A stretch of 56,553 nucleotides of DNA. Source: an uncultured Collinsella sp. Its GTDB lineage: Bacteria > Actinomycetota > Coriobacteriia > Coriobacteriales > Coriobacteriaceae. Of this stretch, positions 33,663 to 42,204 are shown piece by piece (within the stretch, counting starts at the first letter, position 1; each line of letters opens with the position of its first letter). The stretch covers positions 1-56,553 of the forward strand of contig CAAENX010000006.1 in assembly GCA_900757495.1 (NCBI GenBank), read 5' to 3'. The notes beneath the pieces are model-generated. The model ran no database searches, had not been told where the DNA came from, and saw only the letters and a list, made by a program, of their open reading frames with translations. Made by a program: the position numbers and the translations under genes.

Positions 33663-35324
33663 ATGATTGCAAAGACCATTCGCACCTGTTTTCCGATCGC
33701 TGCGGCTGCCGTTTCCGAAAAGGCCGAGGAGATCAACAAGCTCAACGTCTTCCCCGTACCCGACGGCGACACCGGCACCAACATGTCGCTCACGCTCGCT
33801 TCGGTGACTAAGGAGCTTTCCGCCCTTCCCGCCGACGCCGACATGGAGGCCATTGCCGGCGCCATCACCCACGGCTCCCTGATGGGCGCCCGCGGCAACT
33901 CCGGCGTCATCACCTCGCAGATTCTGCGTGGTGTGGCCGAGGGCCTCGTCTCTGCCGATGAGCCCATTACGTCCGCCAATATCGCCTTCGCCTTCCGTCG
34001 TGCCGTCAAGGTCGCCTTCCAGGCTGTCCGTAAGCCCATCGAGGGCACGATCCTTACGGTGCTGCGTGACGTCTCGACCAAGGCAGACGAATGCGAGAAG
34101 AAGAAGTTCTCGGCCGAGGATACGCTCGACGCCATCGTCGTCGAGGCCTACCAGTCCGTCGCCCGCACGCCCGACCTGCTGCCCGTTCTGAAGGAGAACG
34201 GCGTGGTCGACTCCGGTGCCTTTGGCTTTGCCATCTTCCTGGAGAACTTTGTTGCCGCCGCGCTTGGCCGCAGCACCGTGGTCGAGGATTTCTCCGCCAC
34301 GTTCGATTCCGCTGGCTCTGCCCGCGACGCGGCCCTCGATCGCGTCGAGATCGAGGCCAACGACGATTGGGAGGGTTCGGAGTTCCGCTACTGCAACGAG
34401 TTCCTCTTTAAGGCCGACGCCCCGTTTGACGAGGACGAGTGCCTTAAGTTCCTGGGCTCCATGGGTGACTGCGAGCTGCTCGTGGGTGCCTACCCCGACT
34501 ACAAGATCCACGTGCACTCCAACACCCCGAACTTGGTGCTTGAGCACATGCTGCAGCTTGGTCAGATCTACGAGGTCTTTATCCACAACATGGAGATGGA
34601 GGCCCACGACCGTACCGCTAAGATCCACGAGGACCAGGAGAAGGCCGCCGAGCCTGCGAAGGCCCTGGGCTTTGTCGCCGTTGCTGCCGGTTCCGGCGAG
34701 GCCGACATCCTCAAGTCCCTCGGCGTCGATGTGATCGTGTCGGGCGGTCAAACCATGAATCCCTCGACCGCCGACCTGCTGGGAGCCGTCGACCAGGTCA
34801 ACGCGACCTCGGTCATCATCCTGCCCAACAACGGCAACATCCGCATGGCTGCCGAGGCCGCTGCTTCCGCCTGCACCGACAAGAAGGTCGCCGTCGTTCC
34901 CACCAAGACCGTCCCGCAGGCCTTCTCCGCACTGTTCGCGGTCCTGCCCGATTCTGAGCTCGAGGACGCCGTTGCCGCCATGGTCGACGCCATCAGCGAG
35001 GTCCGCGATGGCGAGGTCACTCGCGCCGTGCGCGACTCCAGCGCCTCCGACGGCTCGCCGATTCACTCCGGTGACGTCATGGGTATCATTGCCGGTTCCA
35101 TCGACGTGGTCGGCTCCGATGTGAAGCAGGTCACGCTCGACTGCATCAACCGCATGCAGGAGGAAGAGGAGGGCGACGCGCTGACGATTTTGGCCGGCGA
35201 GGAGCTGTCCGATGAGGCCTTCCAGGAGATCGTCGACGCCATCGAGGAGGCTCAGCCCGATCTGGAGATCGACGCCCATCGTGGCGAGCAGCCGCTCTAT
35301 CCCGTGATCTTCTCGATCGAGTAG
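33663..35324 (+). CDS. fakA: DAK2 / FakA-like (YloV) protein, probable fatty acid kinase
   Basis: 553 residues. The N-terminal DhaL-like domain binds ATP: LNVFPVPDGDTGTNMSLTL and MGARGNSGVITSQILRG are both intact. The middle and C-terminal domains follow the YloV/FakA plan, with SGGQTMNPST and ILPNNGNI. In Firmicutes FakA works with FakB to phosphorylate fatty acids for phospholipid synthesis. No fakB is in this window. plsX, whose product feeds the same pathway, lies about 5 kb downstream. Confidence 0.88.
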   Translation: MIAKTIRTCFPIAAAAVSEKAEEINKLNVFPVPDGDTGTNMSLTLASVTKELSALPADADMEAIAGAITHGSLMGARGNSGVITSQILRGVAEGLVSADEPITSANIAFAFRRAVKVAFQAVRKPIEGTILTVLRDVSTKADECEKKKFSAEDTLDAIVVEAYQSVARTPDLLPVLKENGVVDSGAFGFAIFLENFVAAALGRSTVVEDFSATFDSAGSARDAALDRVEIEANDDWEGSEFRYCNEFLFKADAPFDEDECLKFLGSMGDCELLVGAYPDYKIHVHSNTPNLVLEHMLQLGQIYEVFIHNMEMEAHDRTAKIHEDQEKAAEPAKALGFVAVAAGSGEADILKSLGVDVIVSGGQTMNPSTADLLGAVDQVNATSVIILPNNGNIRMAAEAAASACTDKKVAVVPTKTVPQAFSALFAVLPDSELEDAVAAMVDAISEVRDGEVTRAVRDSSASDGSPIHSGDVMGIIAGSIDVVGSDVKQVTLDCINRMQEEEEGDALTILAGEELSDEAFQEIVDAIEEAQPDLEIDAHRGEQPLYPVIFSIE

Positions 35325-35333
35325 GCTCTGCCT

Positions 35334-37511
35334 ATGTCCGAGCTGTGCTCCGTGCCGCGCGTCTCGGAGCGTTTTGCCCAGAGCAATGCGCTCGATGAGG
35401 ATATCGCGCGACTCAAATATGTTTCGGGTAAACGTGAGGAGGCCCTTCGCCGTCTGGGAATTCGGACGGTGGGGGACCTCCTTCTCCATATTCCTCATCG
35501 CTACCTGGACTTCACTCGCTCGTGGTCCATCGAGATGGCGCCCATCGGTACCGTGTGTACCATCATCGCCACGGTCGATCGTATTGTCCAAAAGCAGCCC
35601 CGTCCGCGTATGCAGGTGACTGAGGTCTCGCTCGTGGACGAGACGGGCGTGCTGCAGGTTGCCTTTTTCCGTCAGCCTTGGATTGCCCAACAGCTTAAGC
35701 AGGGCGACCGCCTGGCCGTGATGGGCAAGGTTGAGTTTGCCTACGGTTTTAAGCAGATGGCCTCGCCCCACTTTGAAAAGCTCGAGGACGGGCGCGCCGC
35801 CGGCACCATTTTGCCGGTTCACTACGTAAGTGACGGCGTGAGTCAGGCATGGATGCGCCGTATCGTGAGCGGTGCGCTCGAGGTGGCTGCTAATCCGTTC
35901 GATCCCATTCCCGCGCCGCTGCGCGCAAAGCGGAAGCTCATGAGCAATGCCCGTGCGCTGCGCTCGATCCACTTTCCCTCGAGCATGGCCGAGCGCGACA
36001 TCGCACGCCGGCGTCTTGCGTACGAGGAGTGTCTCTGCTTGCAGCTCGCACTGCGTCTGCGCAACGATGGCGGTATGGTCGACGTGGTGCCTTATGCGCA
36101 TGCCGCGGGCGGGCACCTGGCGATGCTCAAGGAGGCCCTGCCGTTTTCGCTGAGCGACGAGCAGGAGGCCGCGTTCCAAGACATCCTGCACGACATGTGC
36201 GATGGCGGGCGCGTGATGAACCGCCTACTGCTGGGCGACGTCGGTACCGGCAAGACGGCCGTCGCCGCTTGCGCGCTGGCCGTCGCGGCCGATTCGGGTA
36301 CTCAGTCCTGCGTTATGGCGCCTACGGGCGTGCTGGCGCGTCAATATGCCGATAAGACCGGCCCCTTGCTCTCGCAGGCTGGCATGTCCTGGGCGCTCCT
36401 GACGGGTGCCACGCCGGCGGCCGAGCGCGAGCAGATCCACGCGCAGCTGGAATCGGGCGAGCTCGACGTGCTCTTTGGTACCCATGCGGTCCTTTCGGAT
36501 GACGTGGCGTTTAAGCATCTGTCGCTTGTCGTCATCGACGAGCAGCACCGCTTTGGTGTGGGCCAGCGCAATGCCCTGCGTGCCAAGGGCCCGGGCGCCG
36601 ACCTGCTCGTTATGACGGCCACGCCTATCCCGCGCACGTTGGCGCTCTCGGTCTATGGCGACCTGGATACGAGTATCATCCGCCATCGTCCCGTTCCGGG
36701 TGCCGGCGTGATGACGCGCGTCCTCACCGAGTCGAGTCGCGACCTGGCCTATGGCGCCATTCGTGAGGCGCACGAAAAGGGGCAGCAAGCCTACGTGATC
36801 TGTCCGCTCGTGGAGCCGAGCGATTCGGCCGATGAGCTCGAAGACGTGCCCGGCATCGCTCGCGACGACGAAGGCCGCGTGTCCGTGCCTGTGCCGTTGC
36901 ACGACACGGCGACCGAGCTCGACCGACTGCGCCTGGCATTGCCGGGGCTTACCATCGAGCGTCTTCATGGCCGCATGCCGGCGGGGGAGAAGGACCGCGT
37001 GATCGATGCCTTTAAGCGCGGCGAGATCGATGTGCTCGTCTCGACCACGGTGGTCGAGGTGGGCGTCGACGTGCCCAACGCCACCGTTATGGTCATCGAG
37101 AACGGCGAGCGCTTTGGTTTGGCAGCCTTGCACCAGCTGCGTGGGCGCGTAGGCCGCGGCAGCGTGTCGGGTACGTGCCTGGTCATGACGCACTCCAAGG
37201 GCAACGGCGGCGCGTCGGCGGCACAGGAACGCCTCCAGTCGCTCGAGAAGACCTCGGACGGCTTTACGCTCGCCCAGATGGACCTGCGTCTGCGCCACGA
37301 GGGCGAGATTCTTGGCTACCGTCAGCATGGCGGCGTGACCTTGCACTTTGTTGACCTCGATGCCGACGAGGAATTGATCGAGTGGGCCCATTTGGACGCG
37401 GTCGAGCTCTTGCGGTATGCTTGCAACCTTGACTCCGTGGCGACGCGCCCCTTGCGCGATGCGGTCGCCATGCGGTATCGACACATCTTTAAGGAGGTCA
37501 GCGGAGGATGA
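35334..37511 (+). CDS. recG: ATP-dependent DNA helicase RecG
   Basis: 725 residues. The N-terminal wedge domain (OB fold, about 60-170) is followed by the helicase core with LLGDVGTGKTAVAA (Walker A), VVIDEQHRFGVGQR (DEQH box), MTATPIPRTLALSV and the C-terminal LRGRVGRGS. It remodels stalled replication forks and Holliday junctions. Its TGA overlaps the rsmD ATG, so the two are coupled. Confidence 0.95.
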   Translation: MSELCSVPRVSERFAQSNALDEDIARLKYVSGKREEALRRLGIRTVGDLLLHIPHRYLDFTRSWSIEMAPIGTVCTIIATVDRIVQKQPRPRMQVTEVSLVDETGVLQVAFFRQPWIAQQLKQGDRLAVMGKVEFAYGFKQMASPHFEKLEDGRAAGTILPVHYVSDGVSQAWMRRIVSGALEVAANPFDPIPAPLRAKRKLMSNARALRSIHFPSSMAERDIARRRLAYEECLCLQLALRLRNDGGMVDVVPYAHAAGGHLAMLKEALPFSLSDEQEAAFQDILHDMCDGGRVMNRLLLGDVGTGKTAVAACALAVAADSGTQSCVMAPTGVLARQYADKTGPLLSQAGMSWALLTGATPAAEREQIHAQLESGELDVLFGTHAVLSDDVAFKHLSLVVIDEQHRFGVGQRNALRAKGPGADLLVMTATPIPRTLALSVYGDLDTSIIRHRPVPGAGVMTRVLTESSRDLAYGAIREAHEKGQQAYVICPLVEPSDSADELEDVPGIARDDEGRVSVPVPLHDTATELDRLRLALPGLTIERLHGRMPAGEKDRVIDAFKRGEIDVLVSTTVVEVGVDVPNATVMVIENGERFGLAALHQLRGRVGRGSVSGTCLVMTHSKGNGGASAAQERLQSLEKTSDGFTLAQMDLRLRHEGEILGYRQHGGVTLHFVDLDADEELIEWAHLDAVELLRYACNLDSVATRPLRDAVAMRYRHIFKEVSGG

Positions 37512-38137
37512 GAATCATCGGCGGCGAATGGCGCGGTCGTAAGATCGAGGAGCCCCGTGGTCGCGATGTCACCCGCCCCACGACCGATCGCGTGCGCGAG
37601 GCGTGCGCATCTATGGTCATGTCGGCATTCGATTTCGATTTGGACGAGGTTCGTGTGCTGGACGCCTTTGGCGGCTCCGGTGCCTTAGGTTTAGAGATGC
37701 TCTCGCGTGGTGCCCGCTCGCTCACCACGTTCGAGATCGATCGCAACGCTGCTCGTCTGATTACCAAGAATATCGAGTCGCTGTGCCGCGACCGTGCGCG
37801 TTGGCGTGTGGTGGGCGGCGACGTGCTGGCAAGCGCTTCGCGCGGCCGCGTGCCGGGCGGTCCCTTTGACCTGGTCCTGCTCGACCCGCCCTATGCTTAT
37901 GGCGCCGAGCCGGTCGAGGAGCTGCTGCAAAACCTAGCGCAGCAAGGCTTGCTGGCGCAGGGTGCCTATGCGCTGTTTGAGCACGCTGCCGCCGATGCGG
38001 GTGCGCATCCGGCAGGTTTTGAGACCGTGCGCGAGAAGCGCTACGGAATAACCTCGGTCGACCTGCTTCGTTGGGTTGGTAACGGCGAGGATGATGGCAA
38101 CGATAGCGACGCACCCACGGAGGATGCCGATGAGTGA
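37508..38137 (+). CDS. rsmD: 16S rRNA (guanine966-N2) methyltransferase
   Basis: 209 residues. The start MRIIGGEWRGRKIEEPRG is typical. The SAM-binding LDAFGGSGALGLEMLSRGA and the catalytic LLDPPYAYG (DPPY) are intact. The C-terminal 20 residues are an acidic Asn/Asp-rich tail. It methylates G966 of 16S rRNA. ATGA overlaps link it to recG before it and coaD after it. Confidence 0.92.
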   Translation: MRIIGGEWRGRKIEEPRGRDVTRPTTDRVREACASMVMSAFDFDLDEVRVLDAFGGSGALGLEMLSRGARSLTTFEIDRNAARLITKNIESLCRDRARWRVVGGDVLASASRGRVPGGPFDLVLLDPPYAYGAEPVEELLQNLAQQGLLAQGAYALFEHAAADAGAHPAGFETVREKRYGITSVDLLRWVGNGEDDGNDSDAPTEDADE

Positions 38138-38627
38138 CACCATTAACCGCGTAATCGTCCCGGGCACCTTCGATCCCATCACGTTTGGCCACATCGACGT
38201 GATTCGCCGTGCCCGCCGCATTTTCCCCAGCGTGATCGTGGCCGTTGCCGAGTCGCAGGGAAAAAACGGCGTGGGCACCACCTTTATGCTCGATGAGCGC
38301 GTGGCGCTGGCACGTGAGGCGCTCGGTGATATTGACGGCGTTGAGGTGCTACCCTTCACCGGCCTCTTGGTCGATTTTGCCCGCGAACAGGGAGCAGGAG
38401 CCGTGGTCAAGGGCCTGCGTGCCATGACCGACTTTGAGTACGAGTTGCAGCAGGCCGACCTCAACTACCGCCTGGATAACGAGCTGGAGTCCATCTTCGT
38501 CATGAGCGCGCCGCAGTACGGCTATATCTCGAGCTCGGTGGTTCGCCAGATTGCCTCGCTCGGTAGCGACGTCTCTAATTTTGTTCCGCCCAATGTGGTC
38601 AAGGCGCTCAAACATCGCTTTTCGTGA
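38130..38627 (+). CDS. coaD: Phosphopantetheine adenylyltransferase
   Basis: 165 residues from the ATG at 38130, which overlaps the rsmD stop. Nucleotidyltransferase motifs are PGTFDPITFGHIDVI (the T-x-x-H motif) and ISSSVVRQIASLG. It makes dephospho-CoA from 4'-phosphopantetheine and ATP. The rsmD-coaD pairing is widespread. Confidence 0.94.
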   Translation: MSDTINRVIVPGTFDPITFGHIDVIRRARRIFPSVIVAVAESQGKNGVGTTFMLDERVALAREALGDIDGVEVLPFTGLLVDFAREQGAGAVVKGLRAMTDFEYELQQADLNYRLDNELESIFVMSAPQYGYISSSVVRQIASLGSDVSNFVPPNVVKALKHRFS

Positions 38628-38695
38628 CGTTTTTTAATGCCTGGTGGCATGTGGTAAACTAACTCAATGATATGTTACCTATGAAAGGAGACCGG

Positions 38696-39193
38696 ATGCC
38701 GGGCGAGAATTTTCCTGGCGACAGGATCGTGAGTCTTGTCGACGAGCTCGAGGGGCTCATCGAAGAGGCTAAGACGCCGTTCGGCAAGAACGCCCAGATG
38801 AAGGTTATCGACGCCGACGTCTTCTTTAATATCCTCGACGAGATCCGCATGAGCTATCCTGAGGAATGGCAGAAGTCCCGCCGTATCCTCAAGGAGCGCG
38901 AGGAGCTTATGGCTTCCGCCGCCGCTCAGGCCGATTCCATCATCGCCGATGCTCAGCAGCAGGCCCTCACCATTGCCGGTGAGCAGGAGATTGTCCGCTT
39001 AGCTCAGCAGCAGGCCGACGACATTCGCGATCGTGCCCAGCAGTATGAGCGCGAGACGCGCTATGCCGCCGAGGATTACGCCGAGCAGGTCTTTACGCAC
39101 CTCGAGGAGAACCTTAAGAGCCTGACCGGCACGGTGACCCGTTGCCGTCAGCAGCTCAACGAGGGTGCCGCCCAGCAGAATGGTCAGTGGTAA
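38696..39193 (+). CDS. Coiled-coil protein of unknown function, DivIVA/AtpF-like in shape
   Basis: 165 residues from the ATG at 38696, with AAAGGAG just upstream. ATGs at 38672 and 38681 are weaker choices. Apart from a short N-terminal segment ending in VVIDADVFFNILDEIR-like sequence (here KVIDADVFFNILDEIRMSYP), it is one long Ala/Gln/Glu coiled coil (residues about 60-150). No membrane helix. Similar ORFs sit between coaD and yceD in other Actinobacteria, so a link to cell envelope or division is possible. Its stop overlaps the yceD start. Confidence 0.75.
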   Translation: MPGENFPGDRIVSLVDELEGLIEEAKTPFGKNAQMKVIDADVFFNILDEIRMSYPEEWQKSRRILKEREELMASAAAQADSIIADAQQQALTIAGEQEIVRLAQQQADDIRDRAQQYERETRYAAEDYAEQVFTHLEENLKSLTGTVTRCRQQLNEGAAQQNGQW

Positions 39194-39747
39194 TGGCTGA
39201 GTTCCCGAGCGTTACCGTCGATCTTTCCGAGCAGCTCGAGTTTCCCGGAGACTCGTACCCGCTGACCGGTAAGGTCGATGTTGCCACCTATACGGTGGGC
39301 GAGAAGGAGTACCAGCTGCAGAACGGCATTGACTACGATGTGGTCTTTACCAATGCCGGCACCGGTGTTCTGCTTACGGGCATGGTCCGCGCGCATGCAA
39401 CCGGTGAGTGCGACCGTTGCCTGGAGCCCGCTTCGTTTGATATTGCCGGTGAGATCGAGGAATTCTATCTCTTTAACGAGCCCGAGGATCCCGAGGCCTA
39501 CGAAGACGGCTACGAGCTGCTGGGCGAGGATCGCATCGTCGATCTGGGTGAGCCCATCAACGACGCGGTTGTCATGGACACGCCGTTCGTTGTCCTGTGC
39601 AAGCCCGATTGTCGCGGCCTATGCCCCACCTGCGGCATCAATCTCAACGTCGAGCAATGCGATTGCGCCGCTCAAGCAGAGGCCGAATGGGCCGCTGCCA
39701 CGGAAAATCCATTTGCAGCATTGAAGAATCTCAAGCTTGACGAGTAA
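39193..39747 (+). CDS. YceD family protein (DUF177)
   Basis: 184 residues from the ATG at 39193, which shares its A with the previous stop. The conserved centre is GECDRCLEPASFDIAG. The C-terminal zinc-like cluster is CKPDCRGLCPTCGINLN and CDCA. YceD genes lie directly before rpmF in most bacteria. The family is needed for 23S rRNA accumulation in some organisms. Confidence 0.9.
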   Translation: MAEFPSVTVDLSEQLEFPGDSYPLTGKVDVATYTVGEKEYQLQNGIDYDVVFTNAGTGVLLTGMVRAHATGECDRCLEPASFDIAGEIEEFYLFNEPEDPEAYEDGYELLGEDRIVDLGEPINDAVVMDTPFVVLCKPDCRGLCPTCGINLNVEQCDCAAQAEAEWAAATENPFAALKNLKLDE

Positions 39748-39811
39748 AACTGTGGTAGTATCGCTACTTGCGCGTAATCGCCACACTGGATAGTTCATAA
39801 GGAAGGTCACT

Positions 39812-39991
39812 ATGCCCGTACCTAAACAAAAGCAGGGTCGTATCCGCACTCACACCCGCCGTTCCGCCAACATGAAGATCTCGGCTGCGGCTCAGTCCAC
39901 GTGCCCCCGTTGCGGTGCTGTCAAGCTCCCGCACCACGTGTGCCCCAGCTGCGGTTTCTACAAGGACCGCGAGGTTATCGTTACCGAGTAA
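39812..39991 (+). CDS. rpmF: 50S ribosomal protein L32
   Basis: 59 residues: basic start MPVPKQKQGRIRTHTRRS, then two Cys pairs CPRCG and CPSCG that make the zinc-binding form of L32, and a short tail GFYKDREVIVTE. GGAAGG lies seven bases before the ATG. It is followed by a terminator-like hairpin before plsX. Confidence 0.96.
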   Translation: MPVPKQKQGRIRTHTRRSANMKISAAAQSTCPRCGAVKLPHHVCPSCGFYKDREVIVTE

Positions 39992-40032
39992 CTGTATACT
40001 CTGGATGCGATGCCGTTCCAACTGGAACCACA

Positions 40033-40061
40033 ATGGCCGGCTCAATGAGTCGGCCATTTTT
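40033..40061 (+). terminator. Hairpin with T-run between rpmF and plsX
   Basis: A 10-bp stem (40033-40042 with 40048-40057) has a 5-nt loop and five T. It sits only a few bases before the plsX ribosome site. It probably reduces transcription into plsX so that L32 is made in excess. Confidence 0.75.
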
Positions 40062-40078
40062 GTATAAGGAGTATGTAT

Positions 40079-41098
40079 ATGTGTAACGTTCGCGTTTGTG
40101 TAGACGTTGTGGGTGGAGACGAGAAGCCACGGGTTGTCCTCGACGGTATCGAGGCGGCGCTTGCGGCTGATCCCGATATCGAGGTCTTGGCCGTCGGTCC
40201 CGCAGAGATCGTGAACCCCTTTGCCGCGGCTCACGCTCGCGTTGAGGCCTTGGAGGCTCCCGATGTCATCGCCATGGATGACGATCCCATTCGAGCCGTG
40301 ATGACCAAGCGCAAGTCCTCGATTGTGCTTGCCTGTCGCGCTATCAAGAAGGGTAACGCGGATGCCTTCTTCTCTGCCGGCTCCACCGGCGCCATGACCG
40401 CTGCCGCTACCGCCTACGTGACGCCATTTAGGTATCAGGCCGAGGGCAAGAAGCAGCCGGTGCGTCCGTGCCTCACCAATGCACTGCCCAACCGCGCCGG
40501 CGGCCTGACGGTCCTCTGCGACATGGGCGCCAACCCCGATGTCGAGGTCGACGACATGGTGCGTTTTGCCCAGATGGGTAGCGCCTATGCGCGCGTCGTC
40601 TTGGGCATTGAGCATCCCCGCGTCGGTCTGCTTGCCAACGGCACCGAGGACGAGAAGGGCTCCAACTTCACCAAGTCGTGCTTCCCGGCCATGAAGGCCG
40701 CTGTTCCCGGTTTTGTGGGCAACTGCGAGGGCACCGATCTTACGTCGGGCAATTTTGACGTCGTGGTCGCCGACGGCATGTCGGGCAACATCGCACTCAA
40801 GGCCACCGAGGGCGCTGCCAAGTTTTTGCTGCAGGAGCTCAAGGGTGTCTTTATGTCTTCGCTCGGCGCCAAGATTGCCGCGCTGCTCATCAAAAAGCAG
40901 ATGCGCGAGATCAAGGCAAAGCTCTCGGGTGATGCTAAGGGTGGCGCCATTCTGCTGGGCCTGCGTGGCGTAGTTCTGATCGGCCATGGTGCCACCTCAG
41001 TCGAGGCCGTCAAAAACGGTACGCTCGCCGCGGCGGAGGCCGTGCGCGCCGGGCTTGTCGAGAACGTCGCCAACTCTATGGACGGCATCGTTTTGTAG
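40079..41098 (+). CDS. plsX: Phosphate acyltransferase PlsX
   Basis: 339 residues from the ATG at 40079, chosen because AAGGAG at 40066-40071 is at ideal distance; an ATG at 40073 would be too close. Motifs include VDVVGGDEKPRVVL at the start, SAGSTGAMTAAATAYV, CDMGANPDVEVDD and DGMSGNIALKATEG. It transfers acyl groups from acyl-ACP to phosphate for phosphatidic acid synthesis. acpP follows 124 bases later. Confidence 0.94.
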   Translation: MCNVRVCVDVVGGDEKPRVVLDGIEAALAADPDIEVLAVGPAEIVNPFAAAHARVEALEAPDVIAMDDDPIRAVMTKRKSSIVLACRAIKKGNADAFFSAGSTGAMTAAATAYVTPFRYQAEGKKQPVRPCLTNALPNRAGGLTVLCDMGANPDVEVDDMVRFAQMGSAYARVVLGIEHPRVGLLANGTEDEKGSNFTKSCFPAMKAAVPGFVGNCEGTDLTSGNFDVVVADGMSGNIALKATEGAAKFLLQELKGVFMSSLGAKIAALLIKKQMREIKAKLSGDAKGGAILLGLRGVVLIGHGATSVEAVKNGTLAAAEAVRAGLVENVANSMDGIVL

Positions 41099-41222
41099 GA
41101 GCGAGTTAGGGCGCTGTTATGTGCCTCGCGGCCTGCGTCGTGGGGTAGAATCAAAACCGTGTCTTGGCGCTGCGCTTGCGGCGCCAGCGCGTTGATGTTC
41201 ACGCAATACGAGAGGAAGCGCT

Positions 41223-41465
41223 ATGGACCGCTCCGAAATCTTCGATAAGATCGCCGAAGTTGCCGCCGATGTGCTGGGTGTCGACGTTGCCGAGATTAGC
41301 GACGAGACCACCTTCGACGATCTCGATGCCGATTCGCTCGAGCGTCTGCAGTTGGTGACGGCCATCGAGGACGAGTTCGACCTCGAGATCGATGACGAGA
41401 CCCTGCTGTCGCTCAACTCTGTCGCCGACGCTGTCGACGCTATTGAAAACGCCAAGGAGGCCTAA
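41223..41465 (+). CDS. acpP: Acyl carrier protein
   Basis: 80 residues, strongly acidic. The phosphopantetheine attachment site is DADSLE, with the Ser at residue 38. GAGGAAG precedes the ATG. A TAGAAT (41146-41151) upstream may be the -10 of a separate promoter. It is the first gene of the acpP-rnc-smc-ftsY-ffh run. Confidence 0.95.
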   Translation: MDRSEIFDKIAEVAADVLGVDVAEISDETTFDDLDADSLERLQLVTAIEDEFDLEIDDETLLSLNSVADAVDAIENAKEA

Positions 41466-41468
41466 GTC

Positions 41469-42194
41469 TTGGCTTTATCTCAACGACTCGCGCGCGCCCA
41501 GGAAATCCTGGGCCACGAGTTCAATAACAAGGTGCTGCTGCGCGCGGCGCTCACGCACCCCTCTGCCGTGGAAGGTCAGCCCGTCTCGGCGAGCTATGAG
41601 CGCCTTGAGTTTTTGGGCGATTCCATTTTGGGCGCCGTGGTTGCCCGTTCGCTCTTTGAATCCTATCCGGAGTTTGACGAGGGCAAGCTTACGCGCCTGA
41701 AGGTGTCCCTTGTCTCGGGTGCCACGCTGTCCGAGGTGTCCCATGAGCTGGGCATCGACGACATCATCATCTTTGGTGCCTCCGAGACCGGTACCGGCGC
41801 GCGCGGCCTGCACTCGGCGCTCGAGAACGTCTACGAGTCGCTCGTGGGCGCGCTGTATCTGGATGCTGGCTGGGATGCGGCGGCGGAGTTCATTCACCGT
41901 ACGCTTAAGCCGCACCTGGCCTCCGAGCGTGCCGAGCACCCCGCGAACCCCAAGTCGTTCTTGCAGGAGTGCGTGCAGGCCGACGGCCACGAGCCTCCGG
42001 CGTACAAGCTCGTTGGCTCTGAGGGCCCGGCGCACGCACCGACCTTTACCGCCGTGGTTCTCATCGACGGTATTCGCCAGGGCCGCGGCACCGGTTCCTC
42101 CAAGAAGGAGGCCGAGGGGGCCGCTGCGCTCGAGGCACTCGACCGCATGGGTTACACCACCAACGGCGTGATTCTCAACAAGAAGCCTGTTTAA
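41469..42194 (+). CDS. rnc: Ribonuclease III
   Basis: 241 residues from TTG at 41469; GGAGG in the acpP tail lies eight bases before it, so TTG is likely. The catalytic signature is ERLEFLGDSILG, with later ENVYESLVGALYLDAG carrying the other metal-binding acids. The C-terminal double-stranded RNA-binding domain is FLQECVQADGHEPPAYKLV...GSSKKEAEGAAALEAL. It processes rRNA precursors and degrades duplex RNA. Confidence 0.94.
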   Translation: MALSQRLARAQEILGHEFNNKVLLRAALTHPSAVEGQPVSASYERLEFLGDSILGAVVARSLFESYPEFDEGKLTRLKVSLVSGATLSEVSHELGIDDIIIFGASETGTGARGLHSALENVYESLVGALYLDAGWDAAAEFIHRTLKPHLASERAEHPANPKSFLQECVQADGHEPPAYKLVGSEGPAHAPTFTAVVLIDGIRQGRGTGSSKKEAEGAAALEALDRMGYTTNGVILNKKPV

Positions 42195-42204
42195 GCGAGG
42201 AACC

